NCBI GenBank assembly: GCA_947628975.1
Contig: CANRBW010000059.1
Coordinates: forward strand, 1-8,847
Direction of reading: 5' to 3'
Length of the DNA stretch: 8,847 nt
Source: an uncultured Oscillospiraceae bacterium
Lineage (GTDB): Bacteria > Bacillota > Clostridia > Oscillospirales > Oscillospiraceae
The translations under genes and the position numbers were made by a program. Positions within the stretch are counted from its first letter, which is position 1. Every line of letters starts with the position of its first letter. Shown here piece after piece: positions 1 through 6,493 of this stretch. Under the pieces are notes generated by a model. It was not told the DNA's origin and searched no databases. It saw only the letters and a list, made by a program, of their open reading frames with translations.

Positions 1-686
1 CCTATGATGACCAGGTCCGCCTGGCCGTCATAGGGGGTGGCGTCCCGGTTGATCAGCCCCAGCCGGTCCCCCCGGTAGTACTGCACCAGCCCCGCGGCGG
101 GATAGACCACCAGGGAGGTGCCGCCGATGAGGAGCAGGTCCGCCTCCCGAATGGCCCGGACCGCCCCGGCCAGCACCTGGTCGTCCAGCCCCTCCTCGTA
201 GAGGACCACGTCCGGCTTGATGAGCCCGCCGCAGGCGTCGCACCGGGGCACGCCGGGGGCGGCCTTGATATAGGCGGCGTCGAAGAACTTGCCACACCGG
301 GTGCAGTAGTTGCGGTGGACGCTACCGTGGAGCTCGAAGACGGCTTTGGACCCCGCCGCCTGGTGGAGCCCGTCGATGTTCTGGGTCACCACCGCCTTCA
401 GCTTGCCCCGCTCCTCCAGCCGGGCCAGGGCCAGGTGGGCGGGGTTGGGCTTGGCCTCCAGGGCCAGCATCTTGTCCTTGTAGAAGCGGTAGAACTCCTC
501 CGTCCTGGCCTCAAAGAAGCTGTGGGACAGGATGGTCTCCGGGGGGTAGTCGTACTTCTGGTGGTAGAGCCCGTCCACACTGCGGAAGTCGGGCACCCCC
601 GACTCGGTGGAGCAGCCCGCCCCGCCGAAAAAGACGATCCGCTCGCTCTGGGCGATCCACGCCCGCAGGGTCTCCAGCGCGTCCAT
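1..686 (-). CDS. cobB: Sirtuin, NAD+-dependent protein deacylase (Sir2/CobB family), C-terminus cut by window
   Basis: Removes acyl groups from protein lysines in the cytoplasm, using NAD+ and releasing nicotinamide. About 228 residues are visible of a family norm near 240, so only the last helix is missing. Seen in the translation: the NAD-binding GGAGCSTESGVPDFRS stretch (residues 21-36), TQNIDGLHQ (101-109), catalytic His120 in ELHGSVH, a zinc knuckle of Cys128/Cys131 and Cys149/Cys152, and GTSLVVYPAAGL (189-200). The GAG loop has Cys where Ile or Val is more usual. The YxxR motif that marks desuccinylases (class III) is not seen: the matching helix reads EEFYRFYKDKM. Deacetylase activity is therefore the likelier guess. 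The ATG at 686 is preceded by a good AGGAGG about 7 bases upstream. The gene diverges from pncB, which salvages the product side of NAD breakdown. Family assignment is very secure; substrates are unknown. Confidence 0.95.
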   Translation of the reverse strand, partial: MDALETLRAWIAQSERIVFFGGAGCSTESGVPDFRSVDGLYHQKYDYPPETILSHSFFEARTEEFYRFYKDKMLALEAKPNPAHLALARLEERGKLKAVVTQNIDGLHQAAGSKAVFELHGSVHRNYCTRCGKFFDAAYIKAAPGVPRCDACGGLIKPDVVLYEEGLDDQVLAGAVRAIREADLLLIGGTSLVVYPAAGLVQYYRGDRLGLINRDATPYDGQADLVII

Positions 687-730
687 GGCGCCGCCTCCTC
701 TCTCCGCCCCGGGGGGCGGTCCTCCCCGCT

Positions 731-759
731 ATTGTACCCCCGCCGGGGCCAAAAGGCAA
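731..759 (-). promoter_or_regulatory. Promoter of the sirtuin gene
   Basis: Read on the minus strand, TTGCCT (754-759) and TACAAT (731-736) are separated by exactly 17 bases, a good SigA-type pair. The expected start of transcription near 724 leaves a leader of roughly 38 bases that holds the AGGAGG site. The -35 box lies 2 bases from the -35 box of the divergent pncB promoter. Confidence 0.65.
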
Positions 760-770
760 GGTTGCATTTT
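751..770. promoter_or_regulatory. 20-bp dyad over the back-to-back -35 boxes of sirtuin and pncB (candidate operator)
   Basis: The sequence follows AAAANGCAANNTTGCNTTTT: two arms symmetrical at 8 of 9 positions around 760/761. Two divergent -35 boxes alone would give only CAA..TTG symmetry; here it extends out through A and T tracts. This is the size and placement of a repressor or activator site that could control both NAD-related genes. No known motif (NiaR, NrtR) was recognised, so the regulator is unknown and the operator role is inference. Confidence 0.4.
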
Positions 771-789
771 TCTTCCGGGGGAGTATAAT
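762..789 (+). promoter_or_regulatory. pncB: Promoter of pncB
   Basis: TTGCAT (762-767), a 16-base spacer and a consensus TATAAT (784-789). Transcription should start near 796, giving a leader of about 64 bases. The ATG at 788 sits inside the -10 box, so it cannot be the translation start of a message made from this promoter; this supports the start at 860. Confidence 0.75.
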
Positions 790-800
790 GGAAAAAAGCG

Positions 801-840
801 GCCCCTCGCCGGGGCGGCCACAGCTGCCCTTTCCGGGCAG
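801..840 (+). other. Two tandem hairpins in the pncB leader
   Basis: The 5' leader holds GCCCC-TCGCC-GGGGC (801-815) and CTGCCC-TTTCC-GGGCAG (824-840), each a perfect stem of 5-6 pairs with a 5-base loop. The ribosome binding site AAAAAGGA (843-850) follows directly. Neither hairpin has a U tract, so they are not terminators. They could affect message stability or ribosome access. The leader is short and matches no riboswitch class that I recognise, including the NAD+ ones. Confidence 0.3.
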
Positions 841-859
841 AGAAAAAGGACGGGGTACT

Positions 860-2296
860 ATGAAAGCGCGGGACAACCACACCATGCTCTTCGACTTCTA
901 CGAGCTGACCATGGGCAACGGCTACTTCCAGACCCCCATGAAGGACAAGGTCTGCTACTTCGACGTCTTTTTCCGGGACGTGCCCGACGGGGGCGGCTTC
1001 GCCATCGCCGCGGGGCTGGAACAGGCGGTGGAGTACATCCAAAACCTGCGCTTTGACGACGAGGACGTGGCCTACCTCCGGAGCAAGGGCTGCTTTCAGG
1101 AGGAGTTTTTGCGCTATCTGAAGACCTTCCGCTTCACCGGGGACCTGTGGGCGGTGCCGGAGGGCACCCCCATCTTCCCCGGCGAGCCCATCCTCACCGT
1201 CCGGGCCAAGGCCATCGAGGCCCAGTTTGTGGAGACCTTCCTCCTCCTCACCCTGAACCACCAGAGCCTCATCGCCACCAAGACCAACCGCATCGTCCGC
1301 TCCGCCCAGGGCCGCCCGGTGAGCGAGTTCGGCTCCCGCCGGGCCCAGGGGCCGGACGCCGCCATCCTGGGGGCCAGGGCGGCCTACCTGGCCGGGGCCT
1401 CCGGGACCGCCTGCGCCATGGCCGACCAGATCTACGGCGCCCCCGCCACCGGCACCATGGCCCACTCCTGGGTGCAGATGTTCCCCGACGAGTACACCGC
1501 CTTTGAGACCTACTGCAAGCTCTACCCCCACTCCGCCACCCTCCTGGTGGATACCTACAACGTGCTCAAGTCCGGCGTGCCCAACGCCATCCGGGCCTTC
1601 AAGACGGTGCTGGAGCCCCTGGGCATCAAGAACTGCGGCATCCGCATCGACTCCGGGGACCTGACCTACCTCTCCCGAAAAGCCCGGAAGATGCTGGACG
1701 AGGCGGGGCTGACGGAGTGCAGGATCGTGGCCTCCAACTCCCTGGACGAGTACATCATCCGGGACCTCATCCAGCAGGGGGCCCAGCTGGACGCCTTCGG
1801 CGTGGGGGAGCGGCTCATCACCTCCAAGTCCCAGCCGGTCTTCGGCGGGGTCTACAAGCTGGTGGCCATCGAGGAGGACGGCCAGGTCGTCCCCAAGATC
1901 AAGGTCAGCGAGAACCCCGCCAAGATCACCACCCCCCACTTCAAGAAGCTCTACCGCCTCTTCACCCCCGACGGCATGGCCTTCGCCGACTACATCACCG
2001 TCCACGACGAGGTGGTGGAGGGCCCCTTGGAGCTCTTTGACCCGGTGGACACCTGGAAGCGCCAGACCATCCGGGACTACACCGCCGTCCCCCTGCTCCA
2101 GCCCATCTTCCAAGGGGGGGAGCTGGTCTATCCCCTGCCCACCCTGGAGCAGATCCGGGACTACCGCGCCCGGCAGGTGGACACCCTCTGGGAGGAGGTC
2201 AAGCGGTTTGAAAACCCCCACAACTACTATGTGGATTTGAGCCCGAAGCTCTGGCAGATCAAGCACGACCTCCTCAGCGCCCAGGGCCACCGCTGA
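860..2296 (+). CDS. pncB: Nicotinate phosphoribosyltransferase
   Basis: Joins nicotinate and PRPP, with ATP hydrolysis, to make nicotinate mononucleotide: the entry step of the Preiss-Handler NAD salvage route in the cytoplasm. The 478-residue product matches the long Gram-positive form. Visible landmarks are FDFYELTMGNGYF near the N-terminus (11-23), the FRFTGDLWAVPEGTPIFPGEP block (90-110), EFGSRRAQGPDA (156-167), GTMAHSW (198-204) with His202 as the expected phosphorylated histidine, RIDSGDL (262-268), FGVGERLITS (313-322) and ELFDPVDTWKRQ (391-402). The ATG at 860 was chosen over the in-frame ATG at 788: it has AAAAAGGA upstream, its protein begins where family members begin, and 788 lies in the -10 box. 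A strong terminator follows. The divergent sirtuin neighbour makes an NAD turnover and salvage pairing plausible. Confidence 0.97.
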   Translation: MKARDNHTMLFDFYELTMGNGYFQTPMKDKVCYFDVFFRDVPDGGGFAIAAGLEQAVEYIQNLRFDDEDVAYLRSKGCFQEEFLRYLKTFRFTGDLWAVPEGTPIFPGEPILTVRAKAIEAQFVETFLLLTLNHQSLIATKTNRIVRSAQGRPVSEFGSRRAQGPDAAILGARAAYLAGASGTACAMADQIYGAPATGTMAHSWVQMFPDEYTAFETYCKLYPHSATLLVDTYNVLKSGVPNAIRAFKTVLEPLGIKNCGIRIDSGDLTYLSRKARKMLDEAGLTECRIVASNSLDEYIIRDLIQQGAQLDAFGVGERLITSKSQPVFGGVYKLVAIEEDGQVVPKIKVSENPAKITTPHFKKLYRLFTPDGMAFADYITVHDEVVEGPLELFDPVDTWKRQTIRDYTAVPLLQPIFQGGELVYPLPTLEQIRDYRARQVDTLWEEVKRFENPHNYYVDLSPKLWQIKHDLLSAQGHR

Positions 2297-2334
2297 GCCC
2301 CGGACCGGGCGGCTCTGAGGGACTGGAGAGCGGC

Positions 2335-2386
2335 AAAAAAACGCTGTCAGGGGAGTGGCACAGCCACTCCTCTGACAGCGTTTTTG
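2335..2386. terminator. Bidirectional intrinsic terminator between convergent units
   Basis: AAAAACGCTGTCAGGGGAGTGGC (as positions 2337-2359) pairs with 2363-2385 around a 3-base ACA loop: 23 pairs including one G-T. The plus strand ends in five Ts (2381-2385), the minus strand in seven (complement of 2335-2341). It can stop pncB from the left and the proS/75-residue unit from the right. It begins about 38 bases after the pncB stop and 17 bases beyond the stop of the small minus-strand gene. Confidence 0.93.
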
Positions 2387-2402
2387 TCCTCCACGGGACA
2401 GC

Positions 2403-2630
2403 TCACTTGCCGCCCAGCAGACCCTTCAGGGCGTCGGCGGCCCCGGCCAGCTTGTCCCCGGTGAGCTTGGCCTTCACCCCGGCCACGATCTTCTCCACCG
2501 CGTCGTCGGGCAGGTCCACGCCCAGGACCTTCTCCACCGCCTGGACCGGGTCCTTCTGGAACAGCGCCTTCAGGTCCCCGTCCTTGGTGAGCTTGCCCGC
2601 CAGCTCCTCGATCTTCGCCTTGATGTCCAT
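2403..2630 (-). CDS. Small (75-residue) helical protein of unknown function, leader-peptide-like
   Basis: The ATG at 2630 has an excellent AGGAGG about 6-7 bases upstream, and the frame ends at a TGA just before the terminator, so this is very likely a real gene. The product is charged and predicted helical (MDIKAKIEELAGKLTKDGDL at the start), with a central FQKDPVQAVEKVLGVDLPDD (residues 24-43) and a C-terminus LKGLLGGK. The 'F..DP..A.E..LG..LP' pattern recalls the nitrile-hydratase/Nif11-like leader domains that precede some modified peptides. There is no Cys/Ser/Thr-rich core after it and no maturation enzyme nearby, so I do not call it a RiPP precursor. It lies 47 bases after proS on the same strand with no good promoter between, so it is probably co-transcribed with proS. 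Function unknown. Confidence 0.8.
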   Translation of the reverse strand: MDIKAKIEELAGKLTKDGDLKALFQKDPVQAVEKVLGVDLPDDAVEKIVAGVKAKLTGDKLAGAADALKGLLGGK

Positions 2631-2677
2631 CGCGTTTCCTCCTTTATTTCCCGCGCCCCGAACGGGCGTGGTTGACG

Positions 2678-4117
2678 TCAATAGGCCACGCCCCAGTAGA
2701 TCATCTGCTTGGCGGGCTTGCCGCAGACGGGGCAGACGTCCCCCAGGTGCTCCTGGGCGAAGGGGATGCACCGGGAGGACACCCCGGCCCGCTCCTTCAT
2801 GGCGATCTCGCAGGCCTCGTCCCCGCACCACATGGTCTTGGCAAAACCCCCCTCGGTCTCCATGAAGGTCTTGACCTCCTCCACGCTGTGGCAGACCCTG
2901 GTGTGGTCCTCCAGGTTCTTTTTCGCCCGGGCGTAGAGCCCATCGTGGACCTCGTCCAGCAACCGCCGGACCGTCTCCTCCAGCTCCGCCAGGGGGACAA
3001 AGACCTTCTCCCCGCTGTCCCGGCGGCAGATACAGCACTGGTCCTTCTCCATGTCCTTGGGGCCGATCTCCACCCGCAGGGGGACCCCCTTCATCTCATA
3101 CTCGGCGGCCTTCCAGCCCATGGACTGGTCGGAGTCGTCCATCTCCGCCCGGATCCCGGCGGCCTTCAGCCGGGCCAGCAGGGCGCCCGCGGCGTCCAGC
3201 ACCCCCTCCTTGTGCATGGCCACGGGAATGACGATGGCCTGGATGGGGGCCACCCGGGGGGGCAGGACCAGGCCCCGGTTGTCCCCGTGGGTCATGATCA
3301 CGCCGCCAATCATCCGGGTGGACACGCCCCAGCTGGTCTGGTGGGGGTAGTGGAGCTGGTTGTCCTTCCCGGTGAAGGTGATATCGAAGGCCCGGGCGAA
3401 GCCGTCGCCGAAGTAGTGGCTGGTGCCGCCCTGGAGGGCCTTGCGGTCGTGCATCATGCACTCCACGGTGTAGGTCTCCTCCGCGCCGTTGAACTTCTCC
3501 TTGTCGGTCTTGATCCCCTTCACCACCGGCATGGCCAGCACGTTCTCCATGAAGTCGGCGTAGACGTTGAGCATCCGCTGGGTCTCGGCGCGGGCCTCCT
3601 CCTCGGTGGCGTGCATGGTGTGGCCCTCCTGCCAGAGGAACTCCCGGTGGCGGAGGAAGGGCCGGCTGGTCTTCTCCCAGCGGAGGACCGAGCACCACTG
3701 GTTGTACAGCTTGGGCAGGTCCCGCCAGGAGTGGATGATGTTCTTGTAGTGCTCGCAGAACAGGGTCTCGCTGGTGGGCCGGATGCAGTACCGCTCCTCC
3801 AGCTTATCAGAGCCGCCGTAGGTGACCCAGGCGCACTCCGGGGCAAAGCCCTCCACATGGTCCTTCTCCTTCTGGAGCAGGCTTTCGGGGATAAGCATGG
3901 GCAGATACACGTTCTGGTGGCCGTACTTCTTGAACTCCGCGTCCAGCTGGCTCTGGATGTTCTCCCAGATGGCGTAGCCATAGGGTCGGTAGACGAACAT
4001 CCCCTTGATGCTGGAATAGTCGATCAGCTCCGCCTTGGTGCACACGTCGGTGTACCACTGGGCGAAGTCCTGTTCCATGTCGGTGATCTGCTCCACCATT
4101 TTCTTGTTGTCAGCCAT
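2678..4117 (-). CDS. proS: Prolyl-tRNA synthetase, class-3 (archaeal/eukaryote-like) form
   Basis: Charges tRNA-Pro with proline (class II synthetase, cytoplasmic). The 479-residue length and lack of an internal editing insertion fit the short archaeal/eukaryote-like type found in many clostridia, not the roughly 570-residue E. coli type. Seen: the proline-site segment IRPTSETLFCEHYK (112-125), motif 2 in RWEKTSRPFLRHREFLWQEG (146-165), the GTSHYFGDGFARAFDI loop (231-246), motif 3 in GVSTRMIGG and GLVLPPRVAP (264-291), an anticodon-binding domain from about 292, and a C-terminal zinc domain with Cys431, Cys436, Cys462 and Cys465, ending in the typical aromatic ...YWGVAY. The ATG at 4117 has AAAGGA about 10 bases upstream. 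The gene has its own promoter, and the 57-base gap upstream is too short for a T-box. Confidence 0.98.
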   Translation of the reverse strand: MADNKKMVEQITDMEQDFAQWYTDVCTKAELIDYSSIKGMFVYRPYGYAIWENIQSQLDAEFKKYGHQNVYLPMLIPESLLQKEKDHVEGFAPECAWVTYGGSDKLEERYCIRPTSETLFCEHYKNIIHSWRDLPKLYNQWCSVLRWEKTSRPFLRHREFLWQEGHTMHATEEEARAETQRMLNVYADFMENVLAMPVVKGIKTDKEKFNGAEETYTVECMMHDRKALQGGTSHYFGDGFARAFDITFTGKDNQLHYPHQTSWGVSTRMIGGVIMTHGDNRGLVLPPRVAPIQAIVIPVAMHKEGVLDAAGALLARLKAAGIRAEMDDSDQSMGWKAAEYEMKGVPLRVEIGPKDMEKDQCCICRRDSGEKVFVPLAELEETVRRLLDEVHDGLYARAKKNLEDHTRVCHSVEEVKTFMETEGGFAKTMWCGDEACEIAMKERAGVSSRCIPFAQEHLGDVCPVCGKPAKQMIYWGVAY

Positions 4118-4149
4118 GTCCGATCCGTCCTTTGCTGTCAGATTTCATC

Positions 4150-4178
4150 ATTGTATTCCAAACGGCCCGCGCCGTCAA
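4150..4178 (-). promoter_or_regulatory. Promoter of proS, overlapping the upstream stop codon
   Basis: Read on the minus strand: TTGACG (4173-4178), 17 bases, TACAAT (4150-4155), close to SigA consensus. The -35 box includes the TGA stop of the upstream membrane-protein gene (4175-4177). Transcription should start near 4143, giving a leader of about 25 bases with the AAAGGA site. No terminator is visible between the two genes, so read-through from upstream is also possible. Confidence 0.7.
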
Positions 4179-6487
4179 TACCTGTTCACCCACCCGGCGA
4201 TTAGCCCCGCGGGCACCAGCCACAGCAGCAAGAACACCAACAGCGCCCCCGCCGACAGGGCGGTGACCGCCTGGGCCAGGCACAGGTAGAAGGACAGCGC
4301 CATTCCCACCGCGCTCCCCAGCAAATCGAAAAACAGCCCCAGCCGCACCGCCCGCAGCAGCCGCTTGCCCCCCACCACCGCGTCGGCGTAGGGGCCCAGG
4401 CCCTCCCGGCACAGGACGGCGGAGAGGGTCCGCTCATGCTTCTGCCGCCGGGAGGACAGCTCCCTGCGCCGGTCCAGGCTGGGGAACTCCATCCGGTCGG
4501 CGGGCAGCTTGAAGCGCTGGCGCAGTACCTCGGGGATGATCAAAAAGTCCCTGGTGGCCAGGATGGGATCCAGGCCGTTGTCAATCAGGGTGTTCAGGGC
4601 GGGGCGGATGGAGGTATGCAGGGCGTGGTTGAGCACGAAGATGGCGCACAGGTAGCCGTCCACGGCGCAGAACACCGCCCCCTTCACCTTCAGCCCCGGC
4701 GCCACCGAGATGTGCATGAGCTCCAGGAAGGCCCCCGACCCCACGCAGACCTGCCGGCCGCCGATTTCCCCGGTGATCCCCCCCTCGTGGAAGACCACCC
4801 GGCTGGCCCGGCGGTAGAGCCCGCCCTTGGTCTTCAGCAGGTCGGCGAAGGGCTTTTCCATGCCGCTGCCCGTCTCCCGCACCAGGGTGGCGGTGTAGGC
4901 CACGGCGTTCTCCAAGGACACGTCCCCGGTGAGCTTGATGCCGTTGAGGGTGACGCTTCCGGGGGGGAAGAGGTCGGCGTCGGTCAGCACCACGCCCCGG
5001 TTGCGCCCCCGCCAGCTCAGACCGTCCCAGCCCCCCAGGGCCGCGCCCACCTTGCTCAGCCGCTGGGCCAGGGAGGCGAAGGGCATGGCGAAGCTCAGCG
5101 CCCCCGCCAGGCCGCACCCGGCGGTGAGGCAGGCGGACAGGCACCAGAAGAAATTCTCCGGCCGCCGGCGGCCCACCGTGGCGATCAGGGTCAACAGTGC
5201 CGCGGCCAGCAGGAGGAGCGGGGCGGCGATGTGGTAGGCCCGCTGGACCCCGTCGGTCTCCTGGATCTGGCTGCCGTAGCCCTCCGTCTTCCCCGGCCAC
5301 TTCACAAAGGCGTCCCGGCCGTCCCACATCTTCTCGTCCAGGGTGACCAGGTAGGGCTCCGCCGCCGCCGCGGCGGTCCGGCAGGACAGCCAGAGGCCCC
5401 GCCGCTTCAAAAGCCGCCCCCACAGCGCGAAAAAAAGACACAGCGACACGATGGCGCAGTAGGGCATCCCCCCGCCCCGGTCCCCCAGGACCGGCATGGT
5501 CAGCGCGTCCGCCGCCGCCGCGGCCACGGCGAAGAGGACCAGGGTCTCCCCCTCCAGGCGCAGCCGCACCAGACAGGTCACCCCGTGGGCCAGCACGTCC
5601 AGGGCCAGCAGGGCGCTGATCCCCATGGCCAGGGCGGAGATTTGGAGGCACAGAGCCCGGTTCTGGGTCAGGATGGCGGGCAGGGGCAGACCCAGCCCGG
5701 CGCTGAGCATCAGGTAGAGCTGGGGCAGACACCACAGCAGGGACAGGGCGGTCCGGGTGTGGAGGAAAGGCAGCCCCTTCTTATACCGCTGGGCCAGCTT
5801 CCCCGGCGGCACGTCCGGCCGGGGACGGCGGGCCACCCGCCGGCGGCGGGGAGAGGGGACGTGGGTGGGCTCCCGCTCCCAGTCCACGCCGGGCAGGAGC
5901 CGCTGGCGCTGGGCCTGGTCGGGGTCCTCCGGGGCGTCCCCGGCGAACATCCCCTCGGCGTAGCGCTCCCCCTTTTCGATCAGGCGGCCGATCCGCCCGG
6001 TCACCGAGTTGTCCTCCTCCGGGAACTCGATGACCTTCTCGGTGAGGTGGCGGGGCTCCGGCTTGCGCTTCCACCAGGGGACCCGCTTCTCCGCCTCCTC
6101 CGGCTCCGCTTTCGCCTCCTCCGGGGCCGCTTCCGGCTCCGGCTCCGTCTCCGCCGGGGCCGTCCTCGGCCCCTTTTTCGTCTCCTCCGACGCCGCCGGG
6201 GCCGCTTTCGGCTCCTTTTTCGTCTTCTTCGGCGCCGGGGAGTTCTCCGGCTCCTCTTTTGTCTCCTCCGGCGCCCCGGCGGCCTCCCGGGCCGGCTTCT
6301 CCGAGGAGAGCTTCTCCCCTCCGGCGGGGTCCAGGGGGCGCTGGCGCACCAGCCGCCCCTCCCGGTCCAACAGCCGCAGGGTGGGCTCCTCCGGCTCCGC
6401 CCCGTCGGCGGGGGACAGGGGGGCGAACTCGTCGAGGATGTCGTCCAGCTCAGGGCTCTCGCCGGGGCCCTTGGGGGTCTTGTCCAC
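4175..6487 (-). CDS. Degenerate P1B-type P-type ATPase-like membrane protein (putative pseudo-ATPase) with repeat-rich N-terminal tail
   Basis: A 770-residue protein. Residues 1-240 are Pro/Glu/Lys/Arg-rich and look disordered. Then eight predicted membrane segments follow (about 244-270, 278-306, 314-335, 341-359, 418-437, 446-472, 712-737, 741-766). The soluble insertions fall after segments 4 and 6, the layout of heavy-metal P1B ATPases. Core similarities: GALSFAMPFA (462-471) resembles CALGLATPTA; ENAVAYTATLV...MEKPFADLL (526-551) resembles the N-domain SEHPLA region; GEIGGRQVCVGSGAFL (573-588) resembles the nucleotide loop; CAVDGYLCAIFVL and ILATRD (642-647) resemble the P-domain up to TGD. 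Catalytic motifs are changed: DKTGT reads DADLF (503-507), CPC reads LAG (460-462), HP reads KP (545-546), TGES and most of the A-domain are absent, and GDGxNDAP is not found. Start: GTG at 6487, 6 bases after the rlmB stop, with AAAGGGG/GAGGG upstream; no early in-frame ATG exists. Active pumping is unlikely; true function unknown. Confidence 0.85.
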   Translation of the reverse strand: MDKTPKGPGESPELDDILDEFAPLSPADGAEPEEPTLRLLDREGRLVRQRPLDPAGGEKLSSEKPAREAAGAPEETKEEPENSPAPKKTKKEPKAAPAASEETKKGPRTAPAETEPEPEAAPEEAKAEPEEAEKRVPWWKRKPEPRHLTEKVIEFPEEDNSVTGRIGRLIEKGERYAEGMFAGDAPEDPDQAQRQRLLPGVDWEREPTHVPSPRRRRVARRPRPDVPPGKLAQRYKKGLPFLHTRTALSLLWCLPQLYLMLSAGLGLPLPAILTQNRALCLQISALAMGISALLALDVLAHGVTCLVRLRLEGETLVLFAVAAAAADALTMPVLGDRGGGMPYCAIVSLCLFFALWGRLLKRRGLWLSCRTAAAAAEPYLVTLDEKMWDGRDAFVKWPGKTEGYGSQIQETDGVQRAYHIAAPLLLLAAALLTLIATVGRRRPENFFWCLSACLTAGCGLAGALSFAMPFASLAQRLSKVGAALGGWDGLSWRGRNRGVVLTDADLFPPGSVTLNGIKLTGDVSLENAVAYTATLVRETGSGMEKPFADLLKTKGGLYRRASRVVFHEGGITGEIGGRQVCVGSGAFLELMHISVAPGLKVKGAVFCAVDGYLCAIFVLNHALHTSIRPALNTLIDNGLDPILATRDFLIIPEVLRQRFKLPADRMEFPSLDRRRELSSRRQKHERTLSAVLCREGLGPYADAVVGGKRLLRAVRLGLFFDLLGSAVGMALSFYLCLAQAVTALSAGALLVFLLLWLVPAGLIAGWVNRY
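6096..6275 (-). repeat. Degenerate 39-42 bp tandem repeats coding Pro/Glu/Lys-rich units
   Basis: Inside the membrane-protein gene, units beginning GCCGGGG recur at 6153, 6195 and 6234 (steps of 42 and 39 bases), with weaker related units on the low-coordinate side. Each codes a 13-14 residue unit of the type PA-x-EETKKEP-x-A; about five units span residues 72-131 of the protein. All steps are multiples of three, so the frame is kept. This suggests growth by in-frame slippage, giving a charged linker whose length may vary between strains. Confidence 0.7.
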
Positions 6488-6493
6488 CGTCCC

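Noticed and set aside
788..859. A 24-codon N-terminal extension of PncB from the ATG at 788
   Set aside because: That ATG is part of the TATAAT -10 box and so upstream of the expected transcript start; the added residues do not resemble the family.
398..2290. A 630-codon open frame antisense to pncB
   Set aside because: It results from high GC at third positions. The plus strand encodes a full PncB with all motifs, and the antisense product is low-complexity Gly/Val/Leu-rich without any recognisable domain.
2403..2630. Calling the small protein a RiPP precursor
   Set aside because: There is no Cys/Ser/Thr-rich core after the leader-like part and no modifying enzyme or exporter nearby.
2673..2682. 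Perfect palindrome TTGACGTCAA over the proS stop, also a possible -35 box for the 75-residue gene
   Set aside because: No -10 box lies at 16-18 bases on the minus strand, and a 10-base palindrome can arise by chance.
4118..4174. T-box leader for proS
   Set aside because: Only 57 bases separate the genes, and the predicted transcript leader is about 25 bases, far too short for a T-box.
2672..4204. A 510-codon plus-strand frame antisense to proS
   Set aside because: Shadow of a certain proS gene; no domain, and biased composition.
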